From Legionellaceae bacterium (GTDB taxonomy: Bacteria; Pseudomonadota; Gammaproteobacteria; Legionellales; Legionellaceae), in the NCBI GenBank assembly GCA_030696305.1, contig JAUYSP010000047.1:1-46613 (forward strand): a DNA stretch of 46,613 nucleotides, in the 5' to 3' direction. Every line of letters starts with the position of its first letter. The first letter of the stretch is position 1. The translations under genes and the position numbers were made by a program. This document shows positions 8,016 through 16,873 of this stretch, piece by piece. The notes under the pieces were generated by a model, which was given only the letters and a program-made list of their open reading frames with translations, was not told the origin of the DNA and ran no database searches.

Positions 8016-9020
8016 TTAGATAACCATACTATGTCCCTCATCAATCCTCAACTTTTTGGCCATATCTTTTGCAAAATATGAAACAATTAAATCCGCTCCT
8101 GCTCGTTTAATAGCAATTAAACTTTCAAACATGGCTTGCTCTTCATCAATTAAACCTTGCGCTGCGGCAGCTTTAATCATTGAATATTCCCCACTTACTT
8201 GATATGCACAAAGAGGAACTTCTGGGAAATGTTGTTTTATTCGATAAATTACATCAAGATAATTCATTGCTGGTTTAACCATGAGAAGATCAGCACCTTC
8301 GTTTAAATCAAGTGTCGCTTCACGAATGGCTTCTTGCGCGTTTGCGGGATCCATCTGGTAGGTGCGCCTATCACCAAATTTAGGCGCGCCTTCTGCTGCT
8401 TCTCGAAATGGTCCATAAAAACTTGAACTGTATTTGACTGCATAACTTAAGATCGCAACTTGTTGATGCCCCGCGTTATCTAATGCTTGTCGAATAGCTT
8501 GTACCATGCCATCCGTCATGCTACTTGGAGCAATCCAATCGGCGCCGGCATCTGCATAACTAATTGCTTGCTCAGCTAAACGCATTAGTGTTGCATCGTT
8601 ATCGATGATTTTATCTTCTAATACGCCACAGTGGCCATGATCTGTGTATTCACATAGGCACACATCTGCAATGATCGTCATTTCTGAATTGATGTTGCGA
8701 ATTGTGCGGATCGCTTGTTGAATAATACCTGTTGATTTCAATGAAGCTGTTCCCTGCGCATCTTTATGGGCGGGGATTCCAAATAATAATACCGCTGGAA
8801 TATTTAAAGCGGCTAAGCTTTCAATTTCTGCTGGCAGATCATTTAATGTCAGCTGAAATTGACCCGGCATGGCTTTAATTTCGCGCTTCGTTTGTAATGT
8901 TTCGCTAATGAACAATGGTGCAATAAATTGTTGAGGACTCAATCGTGTTTCGCGAACCATATCTCGAATAGTGGGGGTGCGGCGTAATCGCTTTAGTCGT
9001 AATGGTAAAGAATACTTCAT
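8016..9020 (-). CDS. hemB: delta-aminolevulinic acid dehydratase (porphobilinogen synthase)
   Basis: HemB joins two 5-aminolevulinate molecules into porphobilinogen in haem synthesis. The 334-aa product has the two Schiff-base/active-site lysines K196 ([13 protein letters not shown]) and K249 ([10 protein letters not shown]). The zinc-ligand set C121, C123, C131 lies in [14 protein letters not shown], so this is the zinc-dependent type. The start ATG overlaps the mutS stop by four bases (ATGA), so it is translationally coupled to mutS, an unusual pairing without functional link. Confidence 0.97.
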   Translation of the reverse strand: MKYSLPLRLKRLRRTPTIRDMVRETRLSPQQFIAPLFISETLQTKREIKAMPGQFQLTLNDLPAEIESLAALNIPAVLLFGIPAHKDAQGTASLKSTGIIQQAIRTIRNINSEMTIIADVCLCEYTDHGHCGVLEDKIIDNDATLMRLAEQAISYADAGADWIAPSSMTDGMVQAIRQALDNAGHQQVAILSYAVKYSSSFYGPFREAAEGAPKFGDRRTYQMDPANAQEAIREATLDLNEGADLLMVKPAMNYLDVIYRIKQHFPEVPLCAYQVSGEYSMIKAAAAQGLIDEEQAMFESLIAIKRAGADLIVSYFAKDMAKKLRIDEGHSMVI

Positions 9021-11416
9021 TGCGTTTGCTCCATTTGTTTTGCTAAATAATGATTTGCTAATGTTAATACCTCATTGGGTATGCCGGCTAATGCGGCTAC
9101 TTCTAGCCCATAACTGCGATTGGTTGGACCTGGCTCAACATGGTATAAAAATACAATTTGATTGTTAGTTAACGTAGCCGTTAAATGAACGTTTTTGATG
9201 CAATTTAATTCATTTGGTAAAGTAGTCAACTCAAAGTAATGCGTCGAAAATAAAGTGTACGCTTGAATGGTCTTTGCTAGATAAGCACAGCAAGCTGATG
9301 CTAGTGCCATACCGTCAAATGTACTGGTGCCGCGGCCAATTTCGTCAATTAGCACTAGGCTGTTAGACGTTGCTTGGCGGAGAATATGCGCTGTTTCAGT
9401 CATTTCTACCATAAACGTCGATCGACCCGATGCAAGATCATCACTGGCACCAATTCGAGTAAATATTTTATCAATCGGACCAATGTTAGCGCTTTTAGCA
9501 GGAACAAAACTACCAATGTGAGCCAATAATACAATCAATGCATTTTGTCGCATGTACGTTGATTTGCCTCCCATATTGGGGCCGGTAATTAGTAATACAT
9601 GTTCTGACGGTTGTAAGTTTAGATCATTTGCAATAAAGCGTTCTTGTAAAATATGTTCTATGACTGGATGTCTACCTTGATTAATTTGAATGCCATCTTG
9701 TTCTTGTAATATCGGACAACACCATTGTAATGACTCAGCCCGCTCAGCCAAGTTACTTAATACGTCGAGTTGAGCGATTGCGTTGGCGATATCAGTTAAC
9801 TGTGGCAAGTAGAGACGAACTTCGTCTAATAAACAATCGTATAACCATTTTTCTCGACTCAATGCTTTGCTTTCTGCGGTTAAGACTTTTTCTTCGAAGG
9901 CTTTCAATTCTGGGGTGATGTAACGCTCTACATTTTTTAAAGTTTGTTTGCGTTGAAAATGTAGTGGTGCTTTGTCTGCTTGAGCTCTAGATAATTCGAT
10001 GTAATAGCCATGTACTCGGTTGTAACCAAATTTTAAGGTAGATAAGCCCGAGCGTGTTTTTTCTGCTTGCTCTAATTCGAGTAATTTATCCGTTGCGTGA
10101 TGACTTAAATCACGGAGTTCATCAAGCTCCTGATCAAAGCCCTGAGCAATGACCCCACCATCACGTACTAACATCGGTGGATTATCAACTAATGCGTTGA
10201 TTAGTATCTCACACAGGGTGGGCAGCGGGGTGATTTGTTTGACTATAGATTTAATTAAGACAGCATGATTATTTACTATAGATTCCTGTAGCTCAGGCAA
10301 TAAGTTAAGTGTTTGTCGCAATTGTACTAAATCCCGAGGCCTTGCCGATTTTAAGGCGACTCGAGCGATAATGCGTTCGACATCGGATACTTGTTTCAAC
10401 AATTGATGTAAGTTGGTGTGTTGTTTTTTTTCAATCAGCGTTTTGATAGCCTCTTGTCTTAATTGAAGTTGGGTATGATTACGTAACGGCCGACCTAACC
10501 AGCGCTTCAAGAGTCGACTACCCATGGCACACGCTGTTTGATCAAGACAGGTTAATAACGTATGGTGTTGCTCGCCTTGATTATTGGTAAATAATTCGAG
10601 ATGGCGTTGGGTTGCTGCATCTAAATGGAGATAATCATGAGATTGCTCCAATGTCATTGTTCGTAGATGAGGCAGTGCTTGGCGTTGGGTGATTTGCAAA
10701 TAAGACAATAAAGCACCGGCGGCAGGTAAAGCAATGGGGCAAGTTGTTTCACCGAATGCTTGTAAATCACGGACCTGAAATTGTTGACACAGTAACTCAT
10801 GTGCCCGCTGGTTATCAAAGTCCCAAGAAGGTCTAATTTTAATGACGCCCGATTCTCGAGAAGAAATGCATGTTAAGGGCTGTTTCAATAATAATTCGGC
10901 GGGCTGTAGTCGCGTAATTTCAGCCAATAATTGTGCTTCATCATTAATTTGCAACAAATGGAAACGTCCGGCACTCAAATCAACCCAAGCTAGTCCAAAA
11001 GTATGCCGCTGCTGATGCACAGCTAGTAAAATCACATCGCGCTTAGACTCAAGTAACGCTTCATCAGTGACTGTTCCTGGGGTAATAATCCGCGTAACTT
11101 GACGCTCTACAGGACCTTTACTCGTAGCAGGATCGCCGATTTGTTCACAAATGGCTACCGACTCACCCTTTTTTAATAAACGGGCTAAATAATTTTCAAT
11201 CGCATGATGAGGCACGCCAGCCATCGGAATGGGGCTGCCATTGGATTGCCCGCGATGGGTTAATGTTAAATCGAGTAAACCGGCGGCACGTTTTGCGTCA
11301 TCAAAAAATAGCTCATAAAAATCTCCCATTCGATACAACAACAGCATATCAGAATAATCTGCTTTTATTCGTAAATATTGTTGCATCATCGGGGTATGAG
11401 GGGGTGTCATCGACAA
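9017..11416 (-). CDS. mutS: DNA mismatch repair ATPase MutS
   Basis: The 799-aa protein binds mispairs through the Phe-x-Glu motif in GDFYELF (31-37) and has Walker [10 protein letters not shown] (612-620), Walker [17 protein letters not shown], and the STHYFELT signature. E. coli MutS is 853 aa; the missing part is the C-terminal tetramerisation/beta-clamp tail, while dimerisation and ATPase domains are complete, as in several other bacteria. The clamp and lever domains (roughly 260-560) look intact. The gene is first in a mutS-hemB transcript. Start MSMTPPHTP fits the family (the TPMM(Q/K)QY consensus begins at residue 8). Confidence 0.97.
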   Translation of the reverse strand: MSMTPPHTPMMQQYLRIKADYSDMLLLYRMGDFYELFFDDAKRAAGLLDLTLTHRGQSNGSPIPMAGVPHHAIENYLARLLKKGESVAICEQIGDPATSKGPVERQVTRIITPGTVTDEALLESKRDVILLAVHQQRHTFGLAWVDLSAGRFHLLQINDEAQLLAEITRLQPAELLLKQPLTCISSRESGVIKIRPSWDFDNQRAHELLCQQFQVRDLQAFGETTCPIALPAAGALLSYLQITQRQALPHLRTMTLEQSHDYLHLDAATQRHLELFTNNQGEQHHTLLTCLDQTACAMGSRLLKRWLGRPLRNHTQLQLRQEAIKTLIEKKQHTNLHQLLKQVSDVERIIARVALKSARPRDLVQLRQTLNLLPELQESIVNNHAVLIKSIVKQITPLPTLCEILINALVDNPPMLVRDGGVIAQGFDQELDELRDLSHHATDKLLELEQAEKTRSGLSTLKFGYNRVHGYYIELSRAQADKAPLHFQRKQTLKNVERYITPELKAFEEKVLTAESKALSREKWLYDCLLDEVRLYLPQLTDIANAIAQLDVLSNLAERAESLQWCCPILQEQDGIQINQGRHPVIEHILQERFIANDLNLQPSEHVLLITGPNMGGKSTYMRQNALIVLLAHIGSFVPAKSANIGPIDKIFTRIGASDDLASGRSTFMVEMTETAHILRQATSNSLVLIDEIGRGTSTFDGMALASACCAYLAKTIQAYTLFSTHYFELTTLPNELNCIKNVHLTATLTNNQIVFLYHVEPGPTNRSYGLEVAALAGIPNEVLTLANHYLAKQMEQTQ

Positions 11417-11525
11417 GCTCTGCGTGAAATAAAATTAGCGAGATTTTAACACAGGCAGTGGTTATAAAAATAGGTCGTTTTGCGAGCGTTATAGATTATA
11501 AACCCAAAGGTAATACCCAGGAGCG

Positions 11526-11599
11526 TCCCGAACGTCGTGAGGGATCTCTGAGTGACTAGACTCGTGCCCAATGCCGGAGATCCCTCACTACGTTCGGGA
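11526..11599. repeat. REP/MITE-like inverted repeat (family B)
   Basis: The arms 11526-11548 and 11577-11599 are inverted copies with a single mismatch over 23 nt (TCCCGAACGTCGTGAGGGAT... against its complement), separated by 28 nt. The right arm plus TGAC matches the pattern seen at 2962-2984 and 41647-41679. Confidence 0.8.
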
Positions 11600-11705
11600 T
11601 GACGTCGCTTCAGTTTGGGGGAGTTCCATTAAGAGTGATTTATCCATAAATTGTCTGTAAATTTGACAAACTGTTTATTATGGTCTATATATTAAGTATA
11701 GACAG

Positions 11706-11854
11706 CTAGTTATCGACGGTCCAACTACTGGCTGATTGGCCAGGTTGTGATTGCGGCGCGCGAGCCGGAGTTGCTTTTAGCAATGAAGGATTTCCGGAAG
11801 CGTCTGTTTCAAATTGAGACCATATCGATAGCAACTGTCTACTTTTTTTAGTGA
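11706..11854 (-). pseudogene. possible C-terminal remnant of a lost gene
   Basis: Minus-strand frame with stop at 11706. It stays open into the yadH 3' end in another frame, but only the part beyond yadH is of interest. It encodes SIWSQFETDASGNPSLLKAT followed by PARAPQSQPGQSASSW, which has protein-like composition, is more GC-rich than its surroundings and resembles the disordered tails of the large orphans here. There is no ATG/GTG and no ribosome-binding site after yadH, so it is at most a 3' fragment. Chance openness is possible. Confidence 0.25.
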
Positions 11855-12628
11855 TTAGTCCCTTATTCCCGTCCCTCGTTTCAACAAGACTAAATTCAAT
11901 CCAAGTAAAAATATAACTAATCCACAAATAAAGATCATAGCCGGTGTGATATGTGGATTCTTTTGACCTATCATGGCCCAACGCAAGGCATCTACCATGT
12001 AGAAAATAGGATTCAAAAGGGCAATGTGATGCCAGAATGGGGGCAACATACTAATGGAGTAAAAGACACCCCCTAAGTAGGTTAACGGCGATAAAATAAA
12101 AGTGGGAACAATAGTTACATCATCAAACGTACGTGCCAGCATGCCGTTAGTGAATCCAGCTAAGGAAAATAGGCTGGAAAATAATACGATTAACAACATG
12201 GTAAACGGCAAATTATTCCAATGAAGTTCGACAAATAGCGCTGCGATCGATAATACTAAAAGCGCAATAATGAATCCTCTAATGATGCCACCTAATACGT
12301 ATCCTAATAAAAAAACTATATTATACATTGGACTGATAAGAAGCTCTTCTACACTACGTTGAAAACGAGCAGAAAATAATGAGGATGAGGTATTTGAGTA
12401 TGTATTAGTAATGACTGCAATTAAGACTAAGCCTGGCGCAATGTATAAACCATATGGAACACCATCTACACTACCTAGGCGCTTACCGATGATGGCACCA
12501 AAAATTAAAAAATAGAGCAAAGTTGTAATCACGGAAGGTAAAAATACTTGCAGCCAAATACGAAACATCCGAGTGGTTTCATGTTTTAGGTGAGTGGTTA
12601 AAGCAACCCATTGTAATTTAAGATTCAT
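11855..12628 (-). CDS. yadH: ABC-2 type transporter permease (YadH-like)
   Basis: The 257-aa inner-membrane protein has six predicted hydrophobic segments (near residues 28-47, 66-86, 105-130, 140-165, 170-195 and 228-250). It carries the ABC-2 permease signatures EELLISPMYNIVFLLGYVLG and FILSPLTYLGGVFYSISMLP. It pairs with the YadG ATPase upstream, whose end it overlaps by 11 nt. The family (YadH, NodJ, DrrB) exports lipids, polysaccharides or drugs; the substrate here is unknown. It is the last gene of the acs-HAD-yadG-yadH operon. Confidence 0.9.
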   Translation of the reverse strand: MNLKLQWVALTTHLKHETTRMFRIWLQVFLPSVITTLLYFLIFGAIIGKRLGSVDGVPYGLYIAPGLVLIAVITNTYSNTSSSLFSARFQRSVEELLISPMYNIVFLLGYVLGGIIRGFIIALLVLSIAALFVELHWNNLPFTMLLIVLFSSLFSLAGFTNGMLARTFDDVTIVPTFILSPLTYLGGVFYSISMLPPFWHHIALLNPIFYMVDALRWAMIGQKNPHITPAMIFICGLVIFLLGLNLVLLKRGTGIRD

Positions 12629-13547
12629 GATGAATTAAATCCATAAATAATGCTTCTAATCGATTGGTTTTATTTCGCATACTGTGAATACGAATCCCTA
12701 GTTTATCAAACATAGCAAAGATATCATTGAGTGCGTAACGGTTATCAACGCGTAATTCAATCGTATTGGAATCTACCTTGGTACCCGAAAATGGAGCCAA
12801 ATCAGGAAGAATGCTAATTGGTTCTAAGGTGGTTAAAACCAACGTTTGATGGTGGAGTGAATGTAACAAATTTTTCATGCTTGTATTTTCAATGATACTG
12901 CCTTCATCGATAATTGCTATATGATTACATAGTTGCTCTGCTTCTTCTAAGTAATGCGTGGTTAGAATAATGGTGGTGCCTTCTTCAGCATTGATTCGTT
13001 TTAAAAACTCCCACATACTGCGACGAATTTCAATATCAACGCCGGCGGTTGGTTCATCTAAAATTAGTAAAGAAGGTTGGTGCATTAAGGCCCGAGCGAT
13101 CATTAAACGGCGTTTCATTCCACCGGATAGGTGTCGTACAGGATGAGAACGCTTATCCCAGAGCCCCAATTGTGTTAATAAATAATGAGCTCTTGGAATA
13201 GCTAGTTTTGAAGACAAACCATAATATCCTGCTTGAACGATCAGGATTTCTTCACAACTTTCAAAAATGTTTAAATTAATTTCTTGGGGAACTAATCCTA
13301 ATGACGACTTGGCATTTTCTGGGTTTTTATCTAAATCATAACCGTTAATGGTTATTTTTCCTGATGTTTTGGTTAACAAAGTACTAATTAAGCCAATCGT
13401 AGTGGATTTTCCAGCGCCATTTGCACCAAGTAATGCAAAAAAATCTCCTTTTTGCACTTCCAAATCGATCCCCTTCAATGCTTCTATGCCATTTCTATAT
13501 GTCTTCTTTAGGTTAGTAATTTCTAAAGCAAAATCATTCGGTATCAT
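12618..13547 (-). CDS. yadG: ABC transporter ATP-binding protein (YadG-like)
   Basis: The 309-aa ATPase has Walker A GANGAGKST (40-48 region), Q-loop LGLVPQEINLN, signature HLSGGMKRRLMIARAL, Walker B LLILDEPTAGVD, and the switch His in TTHYLEEAE. A C-terminal extension of about 85 residues is typical of YadG/CcmA-type subunits. It powers the YadH permease. The start has GAAGG about 8 nt upstream and overlaps the end of the nucleotidase gene by 14 nt. Confidence 0.93.
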   Translation of the reverse strand: MIPNDFALEITNLKKTYRNGIEALKGIDLEVQKGDFFALLGANGAGKSTTIGLISTLLTKTSGKITINGYDLDKNPENAKSSLGLVPQEINLNIFESCEEILIVQAGYYGLSSKLAIPRAHYLLTQLGLWDKRSHPVRHLSGGMKRRLMIARALMHQPSLLILDEPTAGVDIEIRRSMWEFLKRINAEEGTTIILTTHYLEEAEQLCNHIAIIDEGSIIENTSMKNLLHSLHHQTLVLTTLEPISILPDLAPFSGTKVDSNTIELRVDNRYALNDIFAMFDKLGIRIHSMRNKTNRLEALFMDLIHHES

Positions 13548-14907
13548 GGGCTAGCCTTCGTCTGTAAGCACGGAAATAGGTTAAGGGAGAATGCTCTAGC
13601 AAATCAGATAATTTTTCCATATACACACAGGCATAACGTTCTACTTGATATGCAAAATAACTTTCCTCAGCCCCAGCTCGGAAAACACGTCCCCACGTTG
13701 GATTAAAAAATGCGTTTTGTTCCTGTAACAAGTTGGTTATCTTCATATCAATTGCTGAGATATCTGTTTGTAGTTGCTGTAATTCATGGTGATATTTGGC
13801 ATTTTGCTTGTGAATATTTTTGGTTTGGACATCAATATAATGCTGCTCTAAGCCGGTTTTTATTTCCATTGCAGCTGTGATTTGACGCTCGATTGGTAAT
13901 GCTTTTTGTTGCGCCTCTATTTCCGCACCTAGCTCCTCAACAATTAATGCTGTACGCCAGTTGCAATCTTTTTTCAAGCGTAAAATATCCCCATAAATAT
14001 GATCACCAATATATAAAATTTCATCGCCATTTAGAGTTAAGTCATCGGTAAACTTTTTAGCATTACCACCTTGGTAAATACCTGAAACAATTGCACCATT
14101 CAAATTCGTCATGCATCCATCGGCCGGATCAATCTGTAAAAATTTTAAATTATCATAAAAAAAACGGGGTTTATTCGATAAGGTAATGACAAACTCAAAA
14201 AGATCTCGCCATGTTTCACCGGGTGGTAAAAACGGTGTAATGGCATAATCCAACATGATTTTGGTATAGGAATAGTCTGAGTTAGTTAAAATAAAAATCT
14301 TTTTTCCAAGGTGTTTATATCGTTGTAACCCTTCGACTACATTAGGTTCAAGGATAACAAATTCATCAAGATGCTGACTGATGTATTGCTTTAAATCGCC
14401 TGCGGCATGCACTTTGTCAACAGAATATAAAACATCAAATGCAATGGTTTCATAACTCGGTAATGCCCCGGGGTTTTTGTCTTTAAAATCAATAAGCTGG
14501 CCAAATAGTACGCAAAAGGCGATTGAAAACGCGGTATCAATGGCAATGTAATTGGGCTCATTCAAATCCACATAAATACTACGATAAATCTGTTTTTGCT
14601 CTGTAAATTGAATGGGCTGGGTACCGTGGTAACTTTGCCGAATAGCTCCGTATCGACTAAGTTTTAAAATATTACCATTTTTACTATCCACGATTGAGCC
14701 GCGAATTGCGTGATCATAATGAAAGGTTAACTCATTGATTGCTTTTGGGTATTTTTTATTTTCGATCAGGTAATTAATCACAAATTGATATACTAACGAT
14801 TCAAAGTTCTTACTTTGATAACGAATTAGGGTGTGATCCATATCTAATCCGATGTATTTAATTTTTTTCAAATTTAATGTTCGATTGACAAATACGTTTG
14901 ATCTCAT
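13534..14907 (-). CDS. HAD-IG family cytosolic 5'-nucleotidase (cN-II type)
   Basis: The 457-aa protein begins with the HAD motif I DMDHTLIRY (22-30), where the two Asp residues catalyse phosphoryl transfer. Motif II is ILTNSDYSYT and the later Asp motif is YIGDHIYGDIL, with a C-terminal coiled-coil-prone segment (roughly 355-405). The family dephosphorylates purine nucleotides such as IMP and GMP; a Legionella pneumophila member is a structural model for human cN-II. The start overlaps the acs stop by four bases (ATGA), so translation is coupled to acetyl-CoA synthetase, which releases AMP. Confidence 0.88.
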   Translation of the reverse strand: MRSNVFVNRTLNLKKIKYIGLDMDHTLIRYQSKNFESLVYQFVINYLIENKKYPKAINELTFHYDHAIRGSIVDSKNGNILKLSRYGAIRQSYHGTQPIQFTEQKQIYRSIYVDLNEPNYIAIDTAFSIAFCVLFGQLIDFKDKNPGALPSYETIAFDVLYSVDKVHAAGDLKQYISQHLDEFVILEPNVVEGLQRYKHLGKKIFILTNSDYSYTKIMLDYAITPFLPPGETWRDLFEFVITLSNKPRFFYDNLKFLQIDPADGCMTNLNGAIVSGIYQGGNAKKFTDDLTLNGDEILYIGDHIYGDILRLKKDCNWRTALIVEELGAEIEAQQKALPIERQITAAMEIKTGLEQHYIDVQTKNIHKQNAKYHHELQQLQTDISAIDMKITNLLQEQNAFFNPTWGRVFRAGAEESYFAYQVERYACVYMEKLSDLLEHSPLTYFRAYRRRLAHDTE

Positions 14908-16790
14908 TTTTGAGGGTTTCCTTCCTGAATAATTTTCTCTAACACGCTTGGATCTGCAAGAGTTGATATATCACCAAGATTATCCAATTCATGATTGGCT
15001 ATTTTTCGTAAGATGCGCCGCATGATTTTTCCCGACCGTGTTTTAGGGAGTGCAGTGGTCCATTGTATTGTGTCCGGTGTGGCAAACGGACCGATGTTGT
15101 TACGAATATGGAGTAACAATTCTTTTTTCAATGTCTCTGATGGTACAACAGAAGCACGGGGTGTGACAAATGCATAAATGCTTTCGCCTTTTATTTCATG
15201 CGGGGTGCCTACGACCGCTGCTTCGGCAATAGCTGGATGAGAAATAAAAGCGCTTTCCAATTCTTCAGTACCGATGCGATGACCAGATACTTTGAGTACA
15301 TCGTCATTGCGGCCTGTTATCCAATAACGACCCTCCGTATCCCGATACGCCCCATCACCAGTAAGATAGCAGCCGGGAATTTCTTTTAAGTAGGTGTCAA
15401 TAAAACGCTGATGATCACCATAAATGCTTTGCATCAAACCCGGCCAGGGTTTTTTAATGACTAGCTGCCCGGATTGATTTGGGTCAACGGATTGTCCCTG
15501 GTGATTTACAACTTCTGGGAATACACCGGGGATAGGGTCGCCTGTCGTGCCTGGAGCGGGTGGGGTGATATTTGGTAGTGGCGTGAGCATTATTCCACCT
15601 GTTTCAGTTTGCCACCACGTATTCACAATTTCACATCGTTTTTCCCCAACCACCTCATTAAACCAGGTCCACACTTCAGGATTAAGCGGTTCGCCGACGG
15701 AGCCAAGTAATTTTAAACTGTTACGTGAACTAGCTTGAACCCAATGATCACCTTCTCGTCGCAACGCGCGCAAGGCAGTGGGGGAGGTGTAAAATTGGTT
15801 TACTTGATATTTATCGATAATTTGCCAGTAGCGCGAAAAAGAAGGATAGTTCGGAACGCCATCAAATAATAAGGTTGTTGCGCCTTGAGCTAAGGGTCCA
15901 TAAACTAAATAAGAATGGGCGGTAATCCAGCCAATGTCTGCTGTGCACCAATACACATCCCCCGGTTGATAATTAAATACCTGCTGAAAGGTCATCGCAA
16001 CGTAGACGAGATAACTCCCCGTGCTATGCAACGCACCTTTGGGTTTTCCAGTGGAACCAGACGTGTAAAGAATAAATAAGGGATCAGTTGATTGCATGTG
16101 TTCCACTGGACAATCTATAGATTCATTTTTGATTGCATCGTGATACCAAATATCGCGTTGTGGATTCCACTGAATGGTATTGCCAGTATGTTTTACCACA
16201 ATGAGGTTTTTTAAGTTAGGACATTGCGCCACTGCTTCATCTGCATGCTGTTTCAGTGCAATAGTTTTTTCACCGCGGATACTTTCATCTGCGGTAATTA
16301 ATAATCGACAATCTGCATCTAAAATTCGCGTTTTCAGAGCATCAGTGGAAAAACCGCCAAATACCACTGAATGAATAGCTCCAATACGAGCACAGGCCAG
16401 CATGGCAACGACGGCTTCGGGGATCATCGGAAGATAAATACAAACGCGATCACCTTTTGTTATGCCTAGTTTTTTTAATAGATTAGCAAATTGGCAAATA
16501 CGCTGATGGAGCTGGTGATAGGTGAGGGTAGTGGCGTCGTTGGGGTTATTTCCTTCCCAAATCACTGCAACTTGATTGCCTCGTGTTTCCAAATGACGAT
16601 CGACGCAGTTATAGCATGCATTTAATGTAGCGCCGACAAACCAATGTCTGTCGCGCGTATTGAAATCACCTTGAAGAACGTGAGACCAGGGTGAAAACCA
16701 AGAGACATATTGCTTAGCTTGGTTAGCCCAAAATTGCTCAAGATCAGTATGAGCTAACTGAGTTAGCGTTTGGTATTCGCGACTGTCCAC
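14904..16790 (-). CDS. acs: acetyl-CoA synthetase (AMP-forming)
   Basis: Acs activates acetate with ATP and CoA through acetyl-AMP. The 628-aa product has the adenylate-forming core ILYTSGSTGKPKGALHSTG, the acetate-pocket segment NTWWQTETGGIMLTPLP, the hinge GRNDDVLKVSGHRIG, and the C-terminal lysine motif PKTRSGKIMRRILRK that is acetylated in Salmonella Acs. The WWQTETGG form favours acetate over the YWQTE(S/T)GW form of propionyl-CoA synthetase PrpE, although the 628-aa length equals E. coli PrpE. The start is GTG at 16790 with AAAGGA upstream. It is first in a four-gene operon with tight overlaps. Because no prpE is in the prp operon 2 kb away, side activity on propionate is possible. Confidence 0.92.
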   Translation of the reverse strand: MDSREYQTLTQLAHTDLEQFWANQAKQYVSWFSPWSHVLQGDFNTRDRHWFVGATLNACYNCVDRHLETRGNQVAVIWEGNNPNDATTLTYHQLHQRICQFANLLKKLGITKGDRVCIYLPMIPEAVVAMLACARIGAIHSVVFGGFSTDALKTRILDADCRLLITADESIRGEKTIALKQHADEAVAQCPNLKNLIVVKHTGNTIQWNPQRDIWYHDAIKNESIDCPVEHMQSTDPLFILYTSGSTGKPKGALHSTGSYLVYVAMTFQQVFNYQPGDVYWCTADIGWITAHSYLVYGPLAQGATTLLFDGVPNYPSFSRYWQIIDKYQVNQFYTSPTALRALRREGDHWVQASSRNSLKLLGSVGEPLNPEVWTWFNEVVGEKRCEIVNTWWQTETGGIMLTPLPNITPPAPGTTGDPIPGVFPEVVNHQGQSVDPNQSGQLVIKKPWPGLMQSIYGDHQRFIDTYLKEIPGCYLTGDGAYRDTEGRYWITGRNDDVLKVSGHRIGTEELESAFISHPAIAEAAVVGTPHEIKGESIYAFVTPRASVVPSETLKKELLLHIRNNIGPFATPDTIQWTTALPKTRSGKIMRRILRKIANHELDNLGDISTLADPSVLEKIIQEGNPQK

Positions 16791-16873
16791 TTCGTGCTAT
16801 CCTTTGCATCAGTCTGAAAAAGCAAATGATAATGGATCTGTTGGAGAATTTATAGTCTGTTCAAACGCCAGTA

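Larger units (their letters stand above)
11417..11854. other. intergenic with REP-like hairpin and coding remnant
   Basis: 438 bases between mutS and yadH. It holds the inverted repeat at 11526-11599 and a possible C-terminal gene remnant at 11706-11854 (separate entries). The remainder is AT-rich with no signal that I can name. Confidence 0.5.

Noticed and set aside
14904-16790. Identification as propionyl-CoA synthetase PrpE from its length and nearness to prpBCD
   Set aside because: The acetate-pocket motif NTWWQTETGG and the overall core are of Acs type, and the gene is in a different operon on the other strand.
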